A stretch of 59,584 nucleotides of DNA from Terriglobia bacterium. GTDB taxonomy: Bacteria > Acidobacteriota > Terriglobia > Bryobacterales > Bryobacteraceae. Made by a program: the position numbers and the translations under genes. The stretch spans positions 1 to 59,584 of the forward strand of contig JAIQFL010000015.1 of assembly GCA_020073365.1 (NCBI GenBank). The letters are read 5' to 3'. A model generated the notes under the pieces. That model was not told where the DNA came from. It did no database searches and saw only the letters and a list, made by a program, of their open reading frames with translations. This document shows, one piece after another, positions 8,416 through 17,437 of the stretch. Every line of letters begins with the position of its first letter. The first letter of the stretch is position 1.

Positions 8416-8798
8416 TTCGGTTTGTCCTTTCTCGCCAGTTTTCGGAGAGCCTGCTCGGCCTCCTTCACGTCGTCCAGGGTGAGCTTGCCGGATTCGATCA
8501 GGTGGGCCATTACCGGTTTGGTGCGGCCGCCGAACAGACCCAGCAGTTCGTCGATCAAGCGGCCCTGCGCCTCATTGCGGGAGATGGAAGCCTCGAAGAT
8601 GTTCGCATTGCTGATTCTCTTCACGCAACGTAGGGCGCCTTTTCCCTCCAGGCGATAGACGGTGGTCTGTACGGTGGTATAGGCAGGTCTGCCAGGTTCG
8701 GGAAAGGCCTCTTGGATCTCGCGAACGGAGCACGCACCGCGGCTCCAGAGCGCCTCCATGATCTGAAGTTCGAGCTTGGTCAGTTTAGGGAAGGGCAT
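8412..8798 (-). CDS. BlaI/MecI/CopY family transcriptional repressor
   Basis: 128 residues with the penicillinase-repressor winged helix: LTKLELQIMEALW, CSVREIQEAF, YTTVQTTVYRLEGKGAL. C-terminal helices contain the dimerisation region and the segment usually cleaved by the partner protease. First gene of the BlaI-M56-TIGR03435 operon, overlapping the protease gene by 4 nt. Upstream palindromes at 8808-8842 are likely operators. Confidence 0.9.
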   Translation of the reverse strand: MPFPKLTKLELQIMEALWSRGACSVREIQEAFPEPGRPAYTTVQTTVYRLEGKGALRCVKRISNANIFEASISRNEAQGRLIDELLGLFGGRTKPVMAHLIESGKLTLDDVKEAEQALRKLARKDKPK

Positions 8799-8807
8799 AT
8801 CGGGTCA

Positions 8808-8842
8808 ACTACACGAGATATTTAGCCTACTATACGAATAGT
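8808..8842 (-). promoter_or_regulatory. Candidate BlaI operator
   Basis: ACTAT-ACGA-ATAGT at 8829-8842 is a dyad with perfect 5-bp arms, and the related ACTACACGAGAT lies at 8808-8819, close upstream of the BlaI start (8798). BlaI proteins usually bind such AT-rich dyads around their own promoter. Assignment is by position and symmetry only. Confidence 0.45.
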
Positions 8843-8887
8843 TAAGTTGCAAAGCTAATTCTGTTCTTAAGCCAGCCTGCGAGCGCC

Positions 8888-9856
8888 CTACTGCGGTTCG
8901 CCCGTACGCGGAATTACATATCCCTTGCGCGCCAGGACTCGTCCGTTGGGATAGCGGCTCTTGGCATCCTCGCTGAGTTCCACCGAGACCTGCCGGGACT
9001 TGCCTGGCATGCCCGGCGGCATCTCGTAATAGATGCTGTAGCGTTTGCGAATGCGGTGCAGCATCTCCCGGAACGCATGCCCGGGATTGTCGGCATTCAC
9101 TACCTCACCGCCGGTTCTCGCGGCCACGCCGGTCATACTCTCGCTCGGGCGATAGGGCCCTCGGCGCAAGGACCCAGGGGTTGAAATGATCAGGCCGCAC
9201 AACAGGACATCCGACTCCCACATGCGATCGACCACCTTGTTCTCGCTCATCGACGGCTGGCCGTCGTCGTCCGTAAAAATCAGGATGGCGCGGCGCCGCT
9301 GCTTGTCGCCATGCTTCGCGAAATACTGGGCCGCGTCGTGGAGGGCGGAAAGGATATGGGTGCCACCGCCGAATCGCAGATCGACCACCCGGCTCACGGA
9401 CTCTTCCACCTCCTGGAGGTTGTCGTTGAACGGCGCCATCAGCCAGCTCCCGGTGTTGAAATCGGCGATCGCAACCCGGTCCCCCTGGCGAAGCTCGGTC
9501 AGCGCGGTGTGGGCGGACGCAGCCAGCCGGCGGATGCCCGGGAACATGCTGTCGCTGATATCGAACAGCAGCAGGAGATCCAGCGATTGCTCCTCTTGCG
9601 AGCAGTAGAGGATGGGCCGCGGCCGCCCGTTGTCCTGGATCGTGAAGTCTTCCTTTTGCAGGCCATCGATGGCAACCGTTCCATCCGTGACTTGGGCGTC
9701 CACGCGGACGAGGGCGACGGCCGACCGAAAGACCGGGTCTTGGCCCCACGCCAGGACCACGGCAAGCACCGCGCCCGCGAGCCAGAGCGGCAGGACTCGC
9801 GCCCGTCGGAACCAGGAGAGCAGAAACACGCGCGCCAGCCAGCTTGGGCTACCCAT
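8888..9856 (-). CDS. Secreted VWFA-domain protein (TIGR03436-like)
   Basis: 322 residues. An N-terminal signal/anchor helix (LPLWLAGAVLAVVLAW) is followed by VRVDAQVTDG and LQKEDFTIQDNG, the hallmark start of the VWFA-related domain common in Acidobacteria. The von Willebrand A domain has the MIDAS-like FDISDSM, and TDDDGQPS further on. The C terminus RYSIYYEMP is typical of the family. Function unknown; probably exported and protein- or matrix-binding. It lies 90 bp upstream of the BlaI gene on the same strand. Confidence 0.85.
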   Translation of the reverse strand: MGSPSWLARVFLLSWFRRARVLPLWLAGAVLAVVLAWGQDPVFRSAVALVRVDAQVTDGTVAIDGLQKEDFTIQDNGRPRPILYCSQEEQSLDLLLLFDISDSMFPGIRRLAASAHTALTELRQGDRVAIADFNTGSWLMAPFNDNLQEVEESVSRVVDLRFGGGTHILSALHDAAQYFAKHGDKQRRRAILIFTDDDGQPSMSENKVVDRMWESDVLLCGLIISTPGSLRRGPYRPSESMTGVAARTGGEVVNADNPGHAFREMLHRIRKRYSIYYEMPPGMPGKSRQVSVELSEDAKSRYPNGRVLARKGYVIPRTGEPQ

Positions 9857-9913
9857 GTGTTGCCAAAATGACCGAATACGCGGCTGCTGTCAAGGGGACT
9901 CAGCTCACACCGC

Positions 9914-10333
9914 TCAGTTCTCCAGCTTGACCGTGGTGAGTTTCTTGACGGCGGCGATATCTTTGTGCCCCTTTACGTCGATCCGCACCGCGGTCCCTTC
10001 GGCATACCGTTTCGCCTCATCGATGGTCCGGATTACGGGTCGCGGAAGCCCGCAGTGGCGTGCCGCCTCGACGGCCCTGTCACCCAGCGCGAACGACACC
10101 CTGAAACTGCCGCGACACGGTGAGAGATACAGAATGTTGCGTGTCTGGCGCTTCAGACGCAACGACCATCCCGCCTTGCGTGAGTAAGAGTTCCACTCCT
10201 GAGTAGTAAGGTCACATTCGTGCGCCAGATCGGCCAGCAACTGGTCCCAGAGCGCTTTAGCCGGCCCCAGTGCTTCGGCCACATCCGCATCCGTGGGTTG
10301 CTCGACCTTGTCGATGAACGCGTTTTGAAGCAT
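9914..10333 (-). CDS. DUF3788-like protein
   Basis: 139 residues starting MLQNAFIDKVEQPT. The pattern WDQLLADL, then EWNSYSRKAGWSLRLKRQ with ILYLSPCRGSFRVSFALGDRAV, matches DUF3788 proteins (small cytoplasmic proteins of unknown function). The start at 10333 was preferred over an in-frame ATG at 10369 because the family pattern begins here. No signal peptide. Confidence 0.72.
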   Translation of the reverse strand: MLQNAFIDKVEQPTDADVAEALGPAKALWDQLLADLAHECDLTTQEWNSYSRKAGWSLRLKRQTRNILYLSPCRGSFRVSFALGDRAVEAARHCGLPRPVIRTIDEAKRYAEGTAVRIDVKGHKDIAAVKKLTTVKLEN

Positions 10334-10399
10334 AGTCGGATCTCCATCGTGGAGGGTAACGCATGGCATCCGGCTGCGCGAGCGTAGGCCGTTGTGTCA

Positions 10400-12112
10400 C
10401 TATTGCAGATGTTGGCGGGCCGCCTCGGCCAGCGCTTCCTTCTCCAGGGTGCGGCGCGCGGCCTCCGGCACTACGCGCCAATTGTCGTCGGCCGCGGCAG
10501 GCAGCGATTTCCCCTCGGCATAGTAGCGCACGATCATATCGCGAATCTCCTCCTGCGACCGCCACAGGACCTTGGCCCCGATGAACATGCCGTAGCCCGC
10601 GCTGCCTCCCGCGCGATAGCTGTTAATGGCAATCCGCAATTTGCGGTCGGGATCGAGCGGCTTCGACTGATAACGCAGGTTCCGGATGCGATCTCCTTCC
10701 GGGCGGCTCAGGTCCACCTCGTACTCCACTCCTTGCGCCACGTCGTAGTTGTATCCCATCACGCTGCGATTGGTCAGCGGCGGCTGGGAGCAACGCGCTC
10801 CTTCGCATGACAGGTAGTACCTCGCGGCGTTCTCCAGCGCATCCTTCACCATCTTGCCGTTACCCTCGATGAGGTACAGTTCGTTGTCGTACGGGTACAG
10901 AGCTGCAATCTGCCGCACCGTGATCCGTCCCCTGGGAACGCGTACGCTGGGGTTAAAGAGCGATGCGAACGAGACGTCGGCCTTGGAGTAGTACATCTCC
11001 ACGTGCTGGATGGCATCCAGCACGGGCGTATCCTCCACGCGGCCCAAAGCCGCATCGAGCTCGCGCGGCGCAGTGGCCACCGGCTCGTCGAGATGCCGTT
11101 CCGCCATCTCGTGGTAGGGCTTGGCGATCTCCAGAATGTCCGCGGCCGCGGCGGTGTCGGCGGTCACCGGAATCAGCCGGCTCTTCTTCCCGGCCAGCGT
11201 CCAGCCGCCGCCCGGTTTCGGGTCCAGGGTGAAATCCAAACGGGCCAGCGAAATCCCCCAGTTCTTGGGCTGCACCACCAGGACCTTGCCGATCAACCGG
11301 CCTTCCAACTCGCGGTGGGAGTGCCCGAAAACGATGGCGTCCACCTCGGGCACCCGCGTGGCCAGATCGTAAACCACGTCTTCGTCTGGCGATTCCTCGG
11401 CATTGGTTTCGAGGTTGCGCCCCAAACCGGAATGCGCCGCCACCAGGATGATGTCGGGATGTTCGTTCGCCCGCAATTCCGAGACGGCCTTGCGGAGCGC
11501 CTCCACCGGCGGCAAGAAGCGATAAGAACCGAGGTTTCCGGGGATTTCCCAGGTGGGCACCGCGGGCGTCGTGATGCCAATGAGGGCCACCTTGACGCCA
11601 CCGACGGTCTTGACGAGATACGGTGCGAAAGGCCGCTCCCTGCCCCCCTGCGCGACCGCCGTGTTGGCAGAGAGCCAGGGAAACTTCGCTTCGGAGCGGG
11701 CCTGATTGAGATTCTTCAGGCCGAAGTTGTATTCGTGGTTGCCCACGGTCATGGCGTCGTACTCCAGCCGATTCATGGCCAGCATCATGGGATCGTGGGA
11801 GAGGGCCGCCGCGGATTTGAGCCCCATCGGCCCCTTGCCGGTGCGAACCAGGGTCTGATAGACGAACTCCAGGGGCGTGCCCTGGATGGTATCGCCGCAG
11901 TCGATGAGCAGGTGGAGCGGGCTCTCCGCCTCGGCGGCTCGAATCAGCGTGGCGATCTTGGCGAGTCCGCGGGGCGCAGGACGGTCGATCCCGTAATCGA
12001 TGGGGTAGAGATTGCCATGCAGATCAGTGGTCGCGAGAACGGTCACGACAACCGGCTGGGACCGTGCGACGCCGGCGAGAACGAGGAGACCACCTAGGAT
12101 GTAACACCGCAT
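10400..12112 (-). CDS. 5'-nucleotidase/2',3'-cyclic-nucleotide phosphodiesterase-type metallophosphoesterase
   Basis: 570 residues with an N-terminal signal peptide (ILGGLLVLAGVARSQ), so periplasmic. The calcineurin-like metal-binding motifs are in order: ATTDLHGN, DCGDTIQG, GNHEYNFG, AAHSGLG and FGHSHREL. The C-terminal 5'-nucleotidase domain carries TVRQIAALYPYDN, with IAINSYRAGGSAGYGMF near the end. This matches the UshA/CpdB family, which dephosphorylates extracellular nucleotides for phosphate and nucleoside salvage. The exact substrate cannot be assigned. Confidence 0.92.
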   Translation of the reverse strand: MRCYILGGLLVLAGVARSQPVVVTVLATTDLHGNLYPIDYGIDRPAPRGLAKIATLIRAAEAESPLHLLIDCGDTIQGTPLEFVYQTLVRTGKGPMGLKSAAALSHDPMMLAMNRLEYDAMTVGNHEYNFGLKNLNQARSEAKFPWLSANTAVAQGGRERPFAPYLVKTVGGVKVALIGITTPAVPTWEIPGNLGSYRFLPPVEALRKAVSELRANEHPDIILVAAHSGLGRNLETNAEESPDEDVVYDLATRVPEVDAIVFGHSHRELEGRLIGKVLVVQPKNWGISLARLDFTLDPKPGGGWTLAGKKSRLIPVTADTAAAADILEIAKPYHEMAERHLDEPVATAPRELDAALGRVEDTPVLDAIQHVEMYYSKADVSFASLFNPSVRVPRGRITVRQIAALYPYDNELYLIEGNGKMVKDALENAARYYLSCEGARCSQPPLTNRSVMGYNYDVAQGVEYEVDLSRPEGDRIRNLRYQSKPLDPDRKLRIAINSYRAGGSAGYGMFIGAKVLWRSQEEIRDMIVRYYAEGKSLPAAADDNWRVVPEAARRTLEKEALAEAARQHLQ

Positions 12113-12128
12113 CGCCGGTTCGCCGGGG

Positions 12129-12926
12129 TCACTGCTTCTTGGCGGGCGGCGGAGGCGCGGACTTGGTGGCCGGCGCTTCCGACTTCGCAGGCGCTCCGGT
12201 CGCAGCCGCGCCAGGCGCTTTCTTCACCGCCGGGGCCGCCGGCTCGGGGAAGATGATGGTGGCGGACTTGATGCTGTCGAGCTTGGGGAAATTCTTGTCG
12301 AGATAAGCTTTGCCCTGGGCCGTGATCGCCGTTTGGTCCGGCCGCTCGCCGTATCCGCTGTAGAAGCCCTGCACCACGTCCATGCCATCGGTGACTGTGC
12401 CAAAAGCCGAGAAGCCCTGAGCATCCAACCCGGTATTATCGTTCAGGTTGATGAAGAGTTGGGTAGTCCTGGTATTGGGTGCGTCCGTCTTGGCGAAGAC
12501 CACCGTCCCCTTCTTGTTGCCTTGCTTCACCGGTTCGTCCTTGATGTTGGCGTTCTGCCACGCCTGGGCGACGCTCGGATTGGCCGGCATGCCAAACTGC
12601 ACGATGAAGTTGGGCACGTAGCGGAAGAAGGCCGCGTCGGTGAAAAACCTGTTCTTTACCAGGTTGTAGAAACGGTCCGCTCCCAGCGGAGCCCAATCGC
12701 GATGTACCTCGACAATGAAATCGCCATGGGTCGTTGTGAACTTCACGCGGTAGAGTTCCGGCGCGACCGCTTTCAGGGAGGCCGGGTTCAGCAGCGGGTT
12801 AGGACGCGGGGCCGCTGTCTTGGCGGCCGTGGGGGCGCCGGTATTCGTGGCCGCCGCCTTCTTGGCTGGAGGCGGCGTCTGTGCCAGAACCGCCCCGGAA
12901 ATGCAGAGAATCAAGAGAGCTTTCAT
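12129..12926 (-). CDS. Periplasmic cyclophilin-type peptidyl-prolyl isomerase
   Basis: 265 residues with a signal peptide (LLILCISGAVLAQ) and a Pro/Ala-rich linker. The cyclophilin domain follows: FTTTHGDFIVEVHRDWAP, FYNLVKNRFF, FRYVPNFIVQFG, TTQLFINLNDN and FSAFGTVTDGMDVV. It catalyses prolyl isomerisation during envelope protein folding. The protein ends in a Pro/Ala-rich tail finishing PPPPAKKQ, almost identical to the tails of the two OmpH-like proteins encoded upstream, suggesting these chaperones form one functional set with BamA. Confidence 0.92.
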   Translation of the reverse strand: MKALLILCISGAVLAQTPPPAKKAAATNTGAPTAAKTAAPRPNPLLNPASLKAVAPELYRVKFTTTHGDFIVEVHRDWAPLGADRFYNLVKNRFFTDAAFFRYVPNFIVQFGMPANPSVAQAWQNANIKDEPVKQGNKKGTVVFAKTDAPNTRTTQLFINLNDNTGLDAQGFSAFGTVTDGMDVVQGFYSGYGERPDQTAITAQGKAYLDKNFPKLDSIKSATIIFPEPAAPAVKKAPGAAATGAPAKSEAPATKSAPPPPAKKQ

Positions 12927-12992
12927 CAGGCCCGATTATAAACAATGTGCGACCCCACGTGCATCTGGGGCACCGTCGTTTCAGATGGTGGC

Positions 12993-13061
12993 GCAGGCGG
13001 TTCCGCCTGCGGATCTTTGATCTTTTCACAGCTTGCTACGGTCGTGGCTCCGATCGGAGCC
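12993..13061. repeat. Two GC-rich palindromes between ompH and the cyclophilin gene
   Basis: GCAGGCGGTTCCGCCTGC (12993-13010) is a palindrome with 8-bp arms. GGCTCCGATCGGAGCC (13046-13061) is a perfect 16-bp palindrome. The first is nearly identical to the element embedded in scpB at 41694-41711, which marks it as a member of a dispersed family. Either could act as a transcript-end hairpin. Confidence 0.65.
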
Positions 13062-13070
13062 GGTCCTGCC

Positions 13071-13646
13071 CTACTGCTTCTTGGCGGGGGGAGTGGCGGC
13101 AGCGGGCGGCGCCGCACCCGGGGCCGGATGCGCCTCGTCGTACCGCTTGACGATCTCGACCGTGATATCGATCGATGGGTCGAACCATAACACGGCTGCC
13201 TGCTGGTTGCTGACGTCGACCACCATGGCAATCGAATTCTGAATCGCGTAGCGGTTGATCACGTCCATCACCTTTTGGCCAAGCTCGTTCATGATCTTGC
13301 CCTCTTCCTGCTGGACTTCGGCTTCGAAGTCGTCGCTGGCCCGCTTCAGGGCCGTGGTGCCGGTGTCGTAATCACGTTGCAGTTTAGTCTTGGCCGCATC
13401 GCTCATGGTGGCGCTGCCCGCGCGCATCTGGGCCTGGATCGCTGTAATGTCCGCCTGCTTTTTTTCCAGCTCCTGCCGCCTGGGGTTGAACTTGGCTTGC
13501 AGGTCCGCCGCGGCCTTCTGTCCGTCCTTGGTCCCCAGAATGGCATTCTGCACGTGGATGGTCGCGACCTTGAGCGGGGTTTGAGCCTGCGCGAGGGCAG
13601 TCATTCCCAAGATCAACGCGGGGATAACAGTGATATTGTTTCTCAA
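13071..13646 (-). CDS. OmpH/Skp family periplasmic chaperone (second copy)
   Basis: 191 residues from a TTG at 13646, preceded by AGGAG with an 8-nt spacing. The open frame extends much further upstream but would overlap the previous gene, and only the TTG gives a sensible signal peptide (VIPALILGMTALAQAQ). The mature chain is the OmpH/Skp coiled coil: KVATIHVQNAILGTKDGQKA, QELEKKQADITAIQ, EEGKIMNELGQKVMDVI. Skp holds unfolded outer-membrane proteins for the BAM complex. It is a paralogue of the upstream gene (13667-14341) and also ends in PPAKKQ. Confidence 0.88.
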   Translation of the reverse strand: MRNNITVIPALILGMTALAQAQTPLKVATIHVQNAILGTKDGQKAAADLQAKFNPRRQELEKKQADITAIQAQMRAGSATMSDAAKTKLQRDYDTGTTALKRASDDFEAEVQQEEGKIMNELGQKVMDVINRYAIQNSIAMVVDVSNQQAAVLWFDPSIDITVEIVKRYDEAHPAPGAAPPAAATPPAKKQ

Positions 13647-13666
13647 ACTGAAAACTCCTGGTGTGC

Positions 13667-14341
13667 TTACTGCTTCTTCGTCGGGGGCGCCGCCGGAGGT
13701 GCTGCCGGGGGAGTTGGCTTGGCAGCCGGCGGGGTTGCCGCCGCTGGCTTGGGAGTCCCCGCCGCGGGGGCACCGGCCGCGGGGGTGGTCTTCGGAGCGG
13801 CAGCCGCGCCGGCTCCGGGATGCGCCTGATCGTACAGCTTGATGCACTCCGCCGTGATATTGGTCGAGGGATCGAACCACAGAACGGTCTGCGGGTTGCT
13901 GACGTCGAGTACCATGGCAAAGCCATTCTGGGCCGCGTACTTGCTGACTACCTCCATCATTTTCTGGCCGATGTCGTTCATGAGCTTGCCCTCTTCCTGT
14001 TGCACTTCGGCATCATAGTCCTCGCTGCCGCGCGTCAGCTCGGTGTTGAGCTTCTCGATGTCCTTGGCCATCTTGCTCTTGGCTTCGTCGCTCATGGTGA
14101 CGGCGCCCTTCTTCAACTGGTCCTGCATCGCCGCCATGTCGGACTGTTTCTTCTCCAGTGCTGCCCTCTTGGGGCCGAACCTGGCTCCCATGTCCTGCTG
14201 GGCCTTCTGTCCATCCTTGGTGCTCACAATGGCCTGCTGGATGTGGATCACCGCAACTTTCGTCGGAACCTGGCCTTGGGCGCGCGCCATGACAGACACT
14301 CCCAAAGCCAACACAGCGAGAATAACAAAGCCCTTTTTCAA
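13667..14341 (-). CDS. OmpH/Skp family periplasmic chaperone (first copy)
   Basis: 224 residues from TTG at 14341, with AGGAG spaced 8 nt; an ATG 33 nt upstream is possible but lacks a ribosome binding site. Signal peptide (VILAVLALGVSVMARAQG), then the coiled-coil chaperone domain: KVAVIHIQQAIVSTKDGQKA, ALEKKQSDMAAMQDQLKKG, EEGKLMNDIGQKMMEVVSKYA. A long Pro/Ala/Thr-rich C-terminal tail ends PPTKKQ. It lies just downstream of bamA and 21 bp before the second copy, a conserved BAM-Skp gene order with a local duplication. Confidence 0.88.
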   Translation of the reverse strand: MKKGFVILAVLALGVSVMARAQGQVPTKVAVIHIQQAIVSTKDGQKAQQDMGARFGPKRAALEKKQSDMAAMQDQLKKGAVTMSDEAKSKMAKDIEKLNTELTRGSEDYDAEVQQEEGKLMNDIGQKMMEVVSKYAAQNGFAMVLDVSNPQTVLWFDPSTNITAECIKLYDQAHPGAGAAAAPKTTPAAGAPAAGTPKPAAATPPAAKPTPPAAPPAAPPTKKQ

Positions 14342-14395
14342 GCTGGAAACTCCTAGGTGTGAAAATACTACCATAGCAAATCAGATGTCCGGATG

Positions 14396-17300
14396 TTAAA
14401 ACGTCCTGCCGATGGTGAACCGGAACATCGTCCGCTTCTCGAAGAACGGGTAAGCCTGGCCGAACGTGGCGATGGACTGCAAAAACGTGGCGTTGTTGGG
14501 GAAGGAAGAGCGGTCCGCCACGATGGGAGGCTGCAGATACTGCCGCACTACCGACGGGTTGTAGGCGAAGTAAAGACGGAACGGAGCATTGACCACCGGC
14601 AGCATGACTTGAAGCTCCAGCCCGGTGGAGGCGCGCGGTTTTTGCGTGCCCGCGGCCACTTTGACCAGACCATCGAAACCCGCCTGGGGGAATTGCGTAT
14701 TCAGGTCGTTCACGCGGCTGGAAACCACCGTGAGCTGATTGGCCCGCAGGATCTTATCCACGCCCGCATCGAAGAACGGCGCCAGCGTTACCGGCCCGAT
14801 GATCTTGATCCGGTATTCAAAGTTGAACAACAACTGGGTGTCGCCGCCCGGCGTGATGAGCTGATACGAGGGAACGTTCATTTGGACCTGCTGATTGACG
14901 ATCGCGCCGTTGCTGACGGTCTTCTGCATGCGTGGGGTTCCATCGTCATTCACCACCCCCACCGGCGTGGAAGAGGGGATGAACGCAATAGGCGTGATGC
15001 CCCAGATCTCGAAGCCGCGGATGTCCTGTTCGCCGCCCATGAACCGGCGGGAGAACGGCGGAACATATTTGCCGTTGTAACCGGTGATCATCGATCCCAT
15101 GGCGTGGAACGCCAGAATGTGGGACTTGTGCCACGGCGCGGGCTTGAAGTACTTGGCGTCGACCGTCGGGCTCACGGTATTCACGTTGCCGCCCAGCACG
15201 CTGCCGGCCAGATCGGTCGATATGAACAGGCTGCGGCCGCCGGTCGGCTCGATGGGGTGGTTCACCGTGTTATACGAATACGACGGCACCACGTGGACAG
15301 TGCGGATGCCCTCCAGCGAATTGGGCCCTGCTACGCCGCTGAAATTGATGTACTGGAAGTAGTTCGTCGCGGCGGTGGTTTGCGTGACAACGTTGGAAAT
15401 ATCGTACCCCAGGGTGACCCCCACCCGCGCGAAGCTGCGCCGCAGCGGATAGCTCGCCGAGATGTTCAGCCCGTGGCTGTTCTGCGTGTAGTTCAGCAGG
15501 TTCTGCGTGCCCAGTTGGTTGTATAACGGAATCAGGTTCTGCCCCGCCAGGATGGAAGCCTCGCGGCCCTGGTCGAAATTGAAGTCGCGTATGTATATTA
15601 CAAACCCGAGCTGCAGCGGTCGGTCCAGGAAATACGGCTCCGTGAACCCGAAGCTCACGTCGCGCATACGCGTGCCGAGCTGCGATTCGATGGAAAGCGT
15701 CTCGCCCAATCCCAGGAAGTTGTTGGTGGAATAGTTGAAACCCACGAAACTGCCCGCGATTCCCGAGACGCCGCCATTCAACCCGATGGAGTTCTTGCCG
15801 CGCTCTTTAACCTTCAGCGTGATATCCACCGTATTCGACTGGGGATTGCGGTTGATGGTGGCTGCCTCGTCCTTCTTCAGCATTTCGAAATACCCGAGCT
15901 GGTTCAGCCGCAGGATGCTGTAGTCCCACAACTGGGTATTGAACATGTCGCCTTCGTCGAGCAGAATCTCGCGCCGGATGACCTTGTCGCGCGTGGTGGT
16001 GTTACCCGAAAAATCGATGCGCCGGATGAAGAACTGCTTCCCCTCGTCGGCCGTGAGCGTGAGATCGATCTGGTCGGCGCCCGGAAACTCGAAAGAAGGC
16101 TCTGGAACGAAGTCGATATAACCGAACTGACCATACAGCTTGCGCATGTTCTCGATGCCCTTGCGCAGCTTGTCGGTGGAGAACGGGTCGCCCTTTTTCA
16201 TGCCGAACAGGTTCCCCAGCACGGCGGGCTCGCGGAACAGTTTCACGCCCTGGAACTTGGTCTCGTTCAAGTGGAACAGCTTGCCCTCTTCCACGGGCAG
16301 CGTGATGTCGGCGTATATGCCCGGATTGTTCATTTTGATCAACGGCAGACGCCATCCCCGGCCGCCCTTGGGCACGATCGTGACCTTTCCGTCCAGAGTC
16401 TTGGCCTGAAAATAGCCGATATCCTGATACGCCTGACGGATGCGTTCATGGTCCTCTTCGAGCTTGGCTTCGTCGAAGGTCTTGGGGAAAACATTTTCGA
16501 GCACCATGGAGTGGGGAATGCCGTAGGGATGCAGATTCTTCATCTGCGCGATCACCCACCGGTCGGAGCGAGCCGTGTTTCCCTGCACGTCAATGGTCCC
16601 GACCTTGACTTTTGGCCCTTCATTCACGTTGAAAACCACCTTCAGGGACGAAGGCGGAATCTGTTCGATCTGCGGATCCACCGTGGCGTACTGCCGGCCG
16701 CGCTCCGCCAGGAAATCCTTGAGCGCCACCGCCGCGCGCTGGATCTTGTCAGGGTCGAATTGCGATTCCACCGAGAGGCCGACTTTGCGCTCCTTGAACC
16801 GGTCCAGGATCTCCGAAACGGTTACCGAGTGGATACCCTGATAATCGATCGACCGGATCACGCGCCGCTCGGTGACCACAAAGCGCACGAGCAAACCGGT
16901 ACGGCCGGGTTCGGTTTCGAGACGGATGTCGTCGAATCGCCCCGTATTCCATAAAATCATGAAGTCGCGCCGCAGGATCTCTTCGTTGTAAAGGTCCCCA
17001 GGCTTGGTGGTGATCATAGCCTTGAGGGTGTCCTGCGGAACGCGCCGGGCTCCCCGGAATTCGAAAGCTTCGATGACTTGCCCAGCCAACGGCTGGGGGG
17101 CCGCCTGCGCGGGCTTGGGGGCTTCCAACTGCGGCTGCCCGGGTTGTTGAGCAGGGGGCTGCTGGACCTGCGGGACCGTCTCAAACGGATTTCGCGGAGG
17201 CTGCTGCGGCGTTGGGGCCGGCGGCTTAGCAGGTTGGGGCGGTTGCCCCGCCGGCGGCGTGGACGGAGGCTGCTGCGGCGTTGGGGCCGGCGGCTTGGCA

Positions 17301-17437
17301 GGCTGGGGCGGTTGCCCCGCCGGCGGCGTGGACGGTGGTTGCTGTTGCTGGGCAGGCTGCGCGCCAAGTGGTACGATACCCGATGCGCACAGACAAACTG
17401 AAACGACGACCAGGCGGACGCGCCTGAAGAACTTCAT
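14396..17437 (-). CDS. bamA: Outer membrane protein assembly factor BamA
   Basis: 1013 residues. Core of the BAM complex that inserts beta-barrel proteins into the outer membrane. The start at 17437 (MKFFRRVRLVVVSVCL) has GGAAAGG upstream and begins a signal peptide; an in-frame ATG six codons earlier is possible. A Pro/Gln-rich linker at about 28-105 contains a 23-residue unit twice. POTRA domains follow (VIEAFEFRGARRVPQ, TGLLVRFVVTERR, KVGTIDVQGNTARSDRW, FFIRRIDFSGNTTTRDKV), then the barrel with GLNGGVSGIAG, RRFMGGEQDIRGFE (VRGF-like motif) and a C-terminal aromatic end FRFTIGRTF. First gene of a bamA-ompH-ompH group, probably followed by the cyclophilin. Confidence 0.96.
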   Translation of the reverse strand: MKFFRRVRLVVVSVCLCASGIVPLGAQPAQQQQPPSTPPAGQPPQPAKPPAPTPQQPPSTPPAGQPPQPAKPPAPTPQQPPRNPFETVPQVQQPPAQQPGQPQLEAPKPAQAAPQPLAGQVIEAFEFRGARRVPQDTLKAMITTKPGDLYNEEILRRDFMILWNTGRFDDIRLETEPGRTGLLVRFVVTERRVIRSIDYQGIHSVTVSEILDRFKERKVGLSVESQFDPDKIQRAAVALKDFLAERGRQYATVDPQIEQIPPSSLKVVFNVNEGPKVKVGTIDVQGNTARSDRWVIAQMKNLHPYGIPHSMVLENVFPKTFDEAKLEEDHERIRQAYQDIGYFQAKTLDGKVTIVPKGGRGWRLPLIKMNNPGIYADITLPVEEGKLFHLNETKFQGVKLFREPAVLGNLFGMKKGDPFSTDKLRKGIENMRKLYGQFGYIDFVPEPSFEFPGADQIDLTLTADEGKQFFIRRIDFSGNTTTRDKVIRREILLDEGDMFNTQLWDYSILRLNQLGYFEMLKKDEAATINRNPQSNTVDITLKVKERGKNSIGLNGGVSGIAGSFVGFNYSTNNFLGLGETLSIESQLGTRMRDVSFGFTEPYFLDRPLQLGFVIYIRDFNFDQGREASILAGQNLIPLYNQLGTQNLLNYTQNSHGLNISASYPLRRSFARVGVTLGYDISNVVTQTTAATNYFQYINFSGVAGPNSLEGIRTVHVVPSYSYNTVNHPIEPTGGRSLFISTDLAGSVLGGNVNTVSPTVDAKYFKPAPWHKSHILAFHAMGSMITGYNGKYVPPFSRRFMGGEQDIRGFEIWGITPIAFIPSSTPVGVVNDDGTPRMQKTVSNGAIVNQQVQMNVPSYQLITPGGDTQLLFNFEYRIKIIGPVTLAPFFDAGVDKILRANQLTVVSSRVNDLNTQFPQAGFDGLVKVAAGTQKPRASTGLELQVMLPVVNAPFRLYFAYNPSVVRQYLQPPIVADRSSFPNNATFLQSIATFGQAYPFFEKRTMFRFTIGRTF
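17196..17340 (-). repeat. 69-bp tandem duplication inside bamA
   Basis: A 69-bp unit (offset between 17196 and 17265) is repeated almost exactly in the signal-proximal linker of bamA. It encodes a 23-residue Pro/Gln/Ala-rich segment twice, in frame. It probably arose by slippage or unequal exchange and would vary linker length only. Confidence 0.85.

Noticed and set aside
11003-12097. 364-codon plus-strand frame opposite the phosphoesterase
   Set aside because: No recognisable motif and fully antisense to a conserved gene.
14393-15526. 377-codon plus-strand frame opposite bamA
   Set aside because: Antisense to the BamA barrel; composition typical of GC-rich shadow frames.
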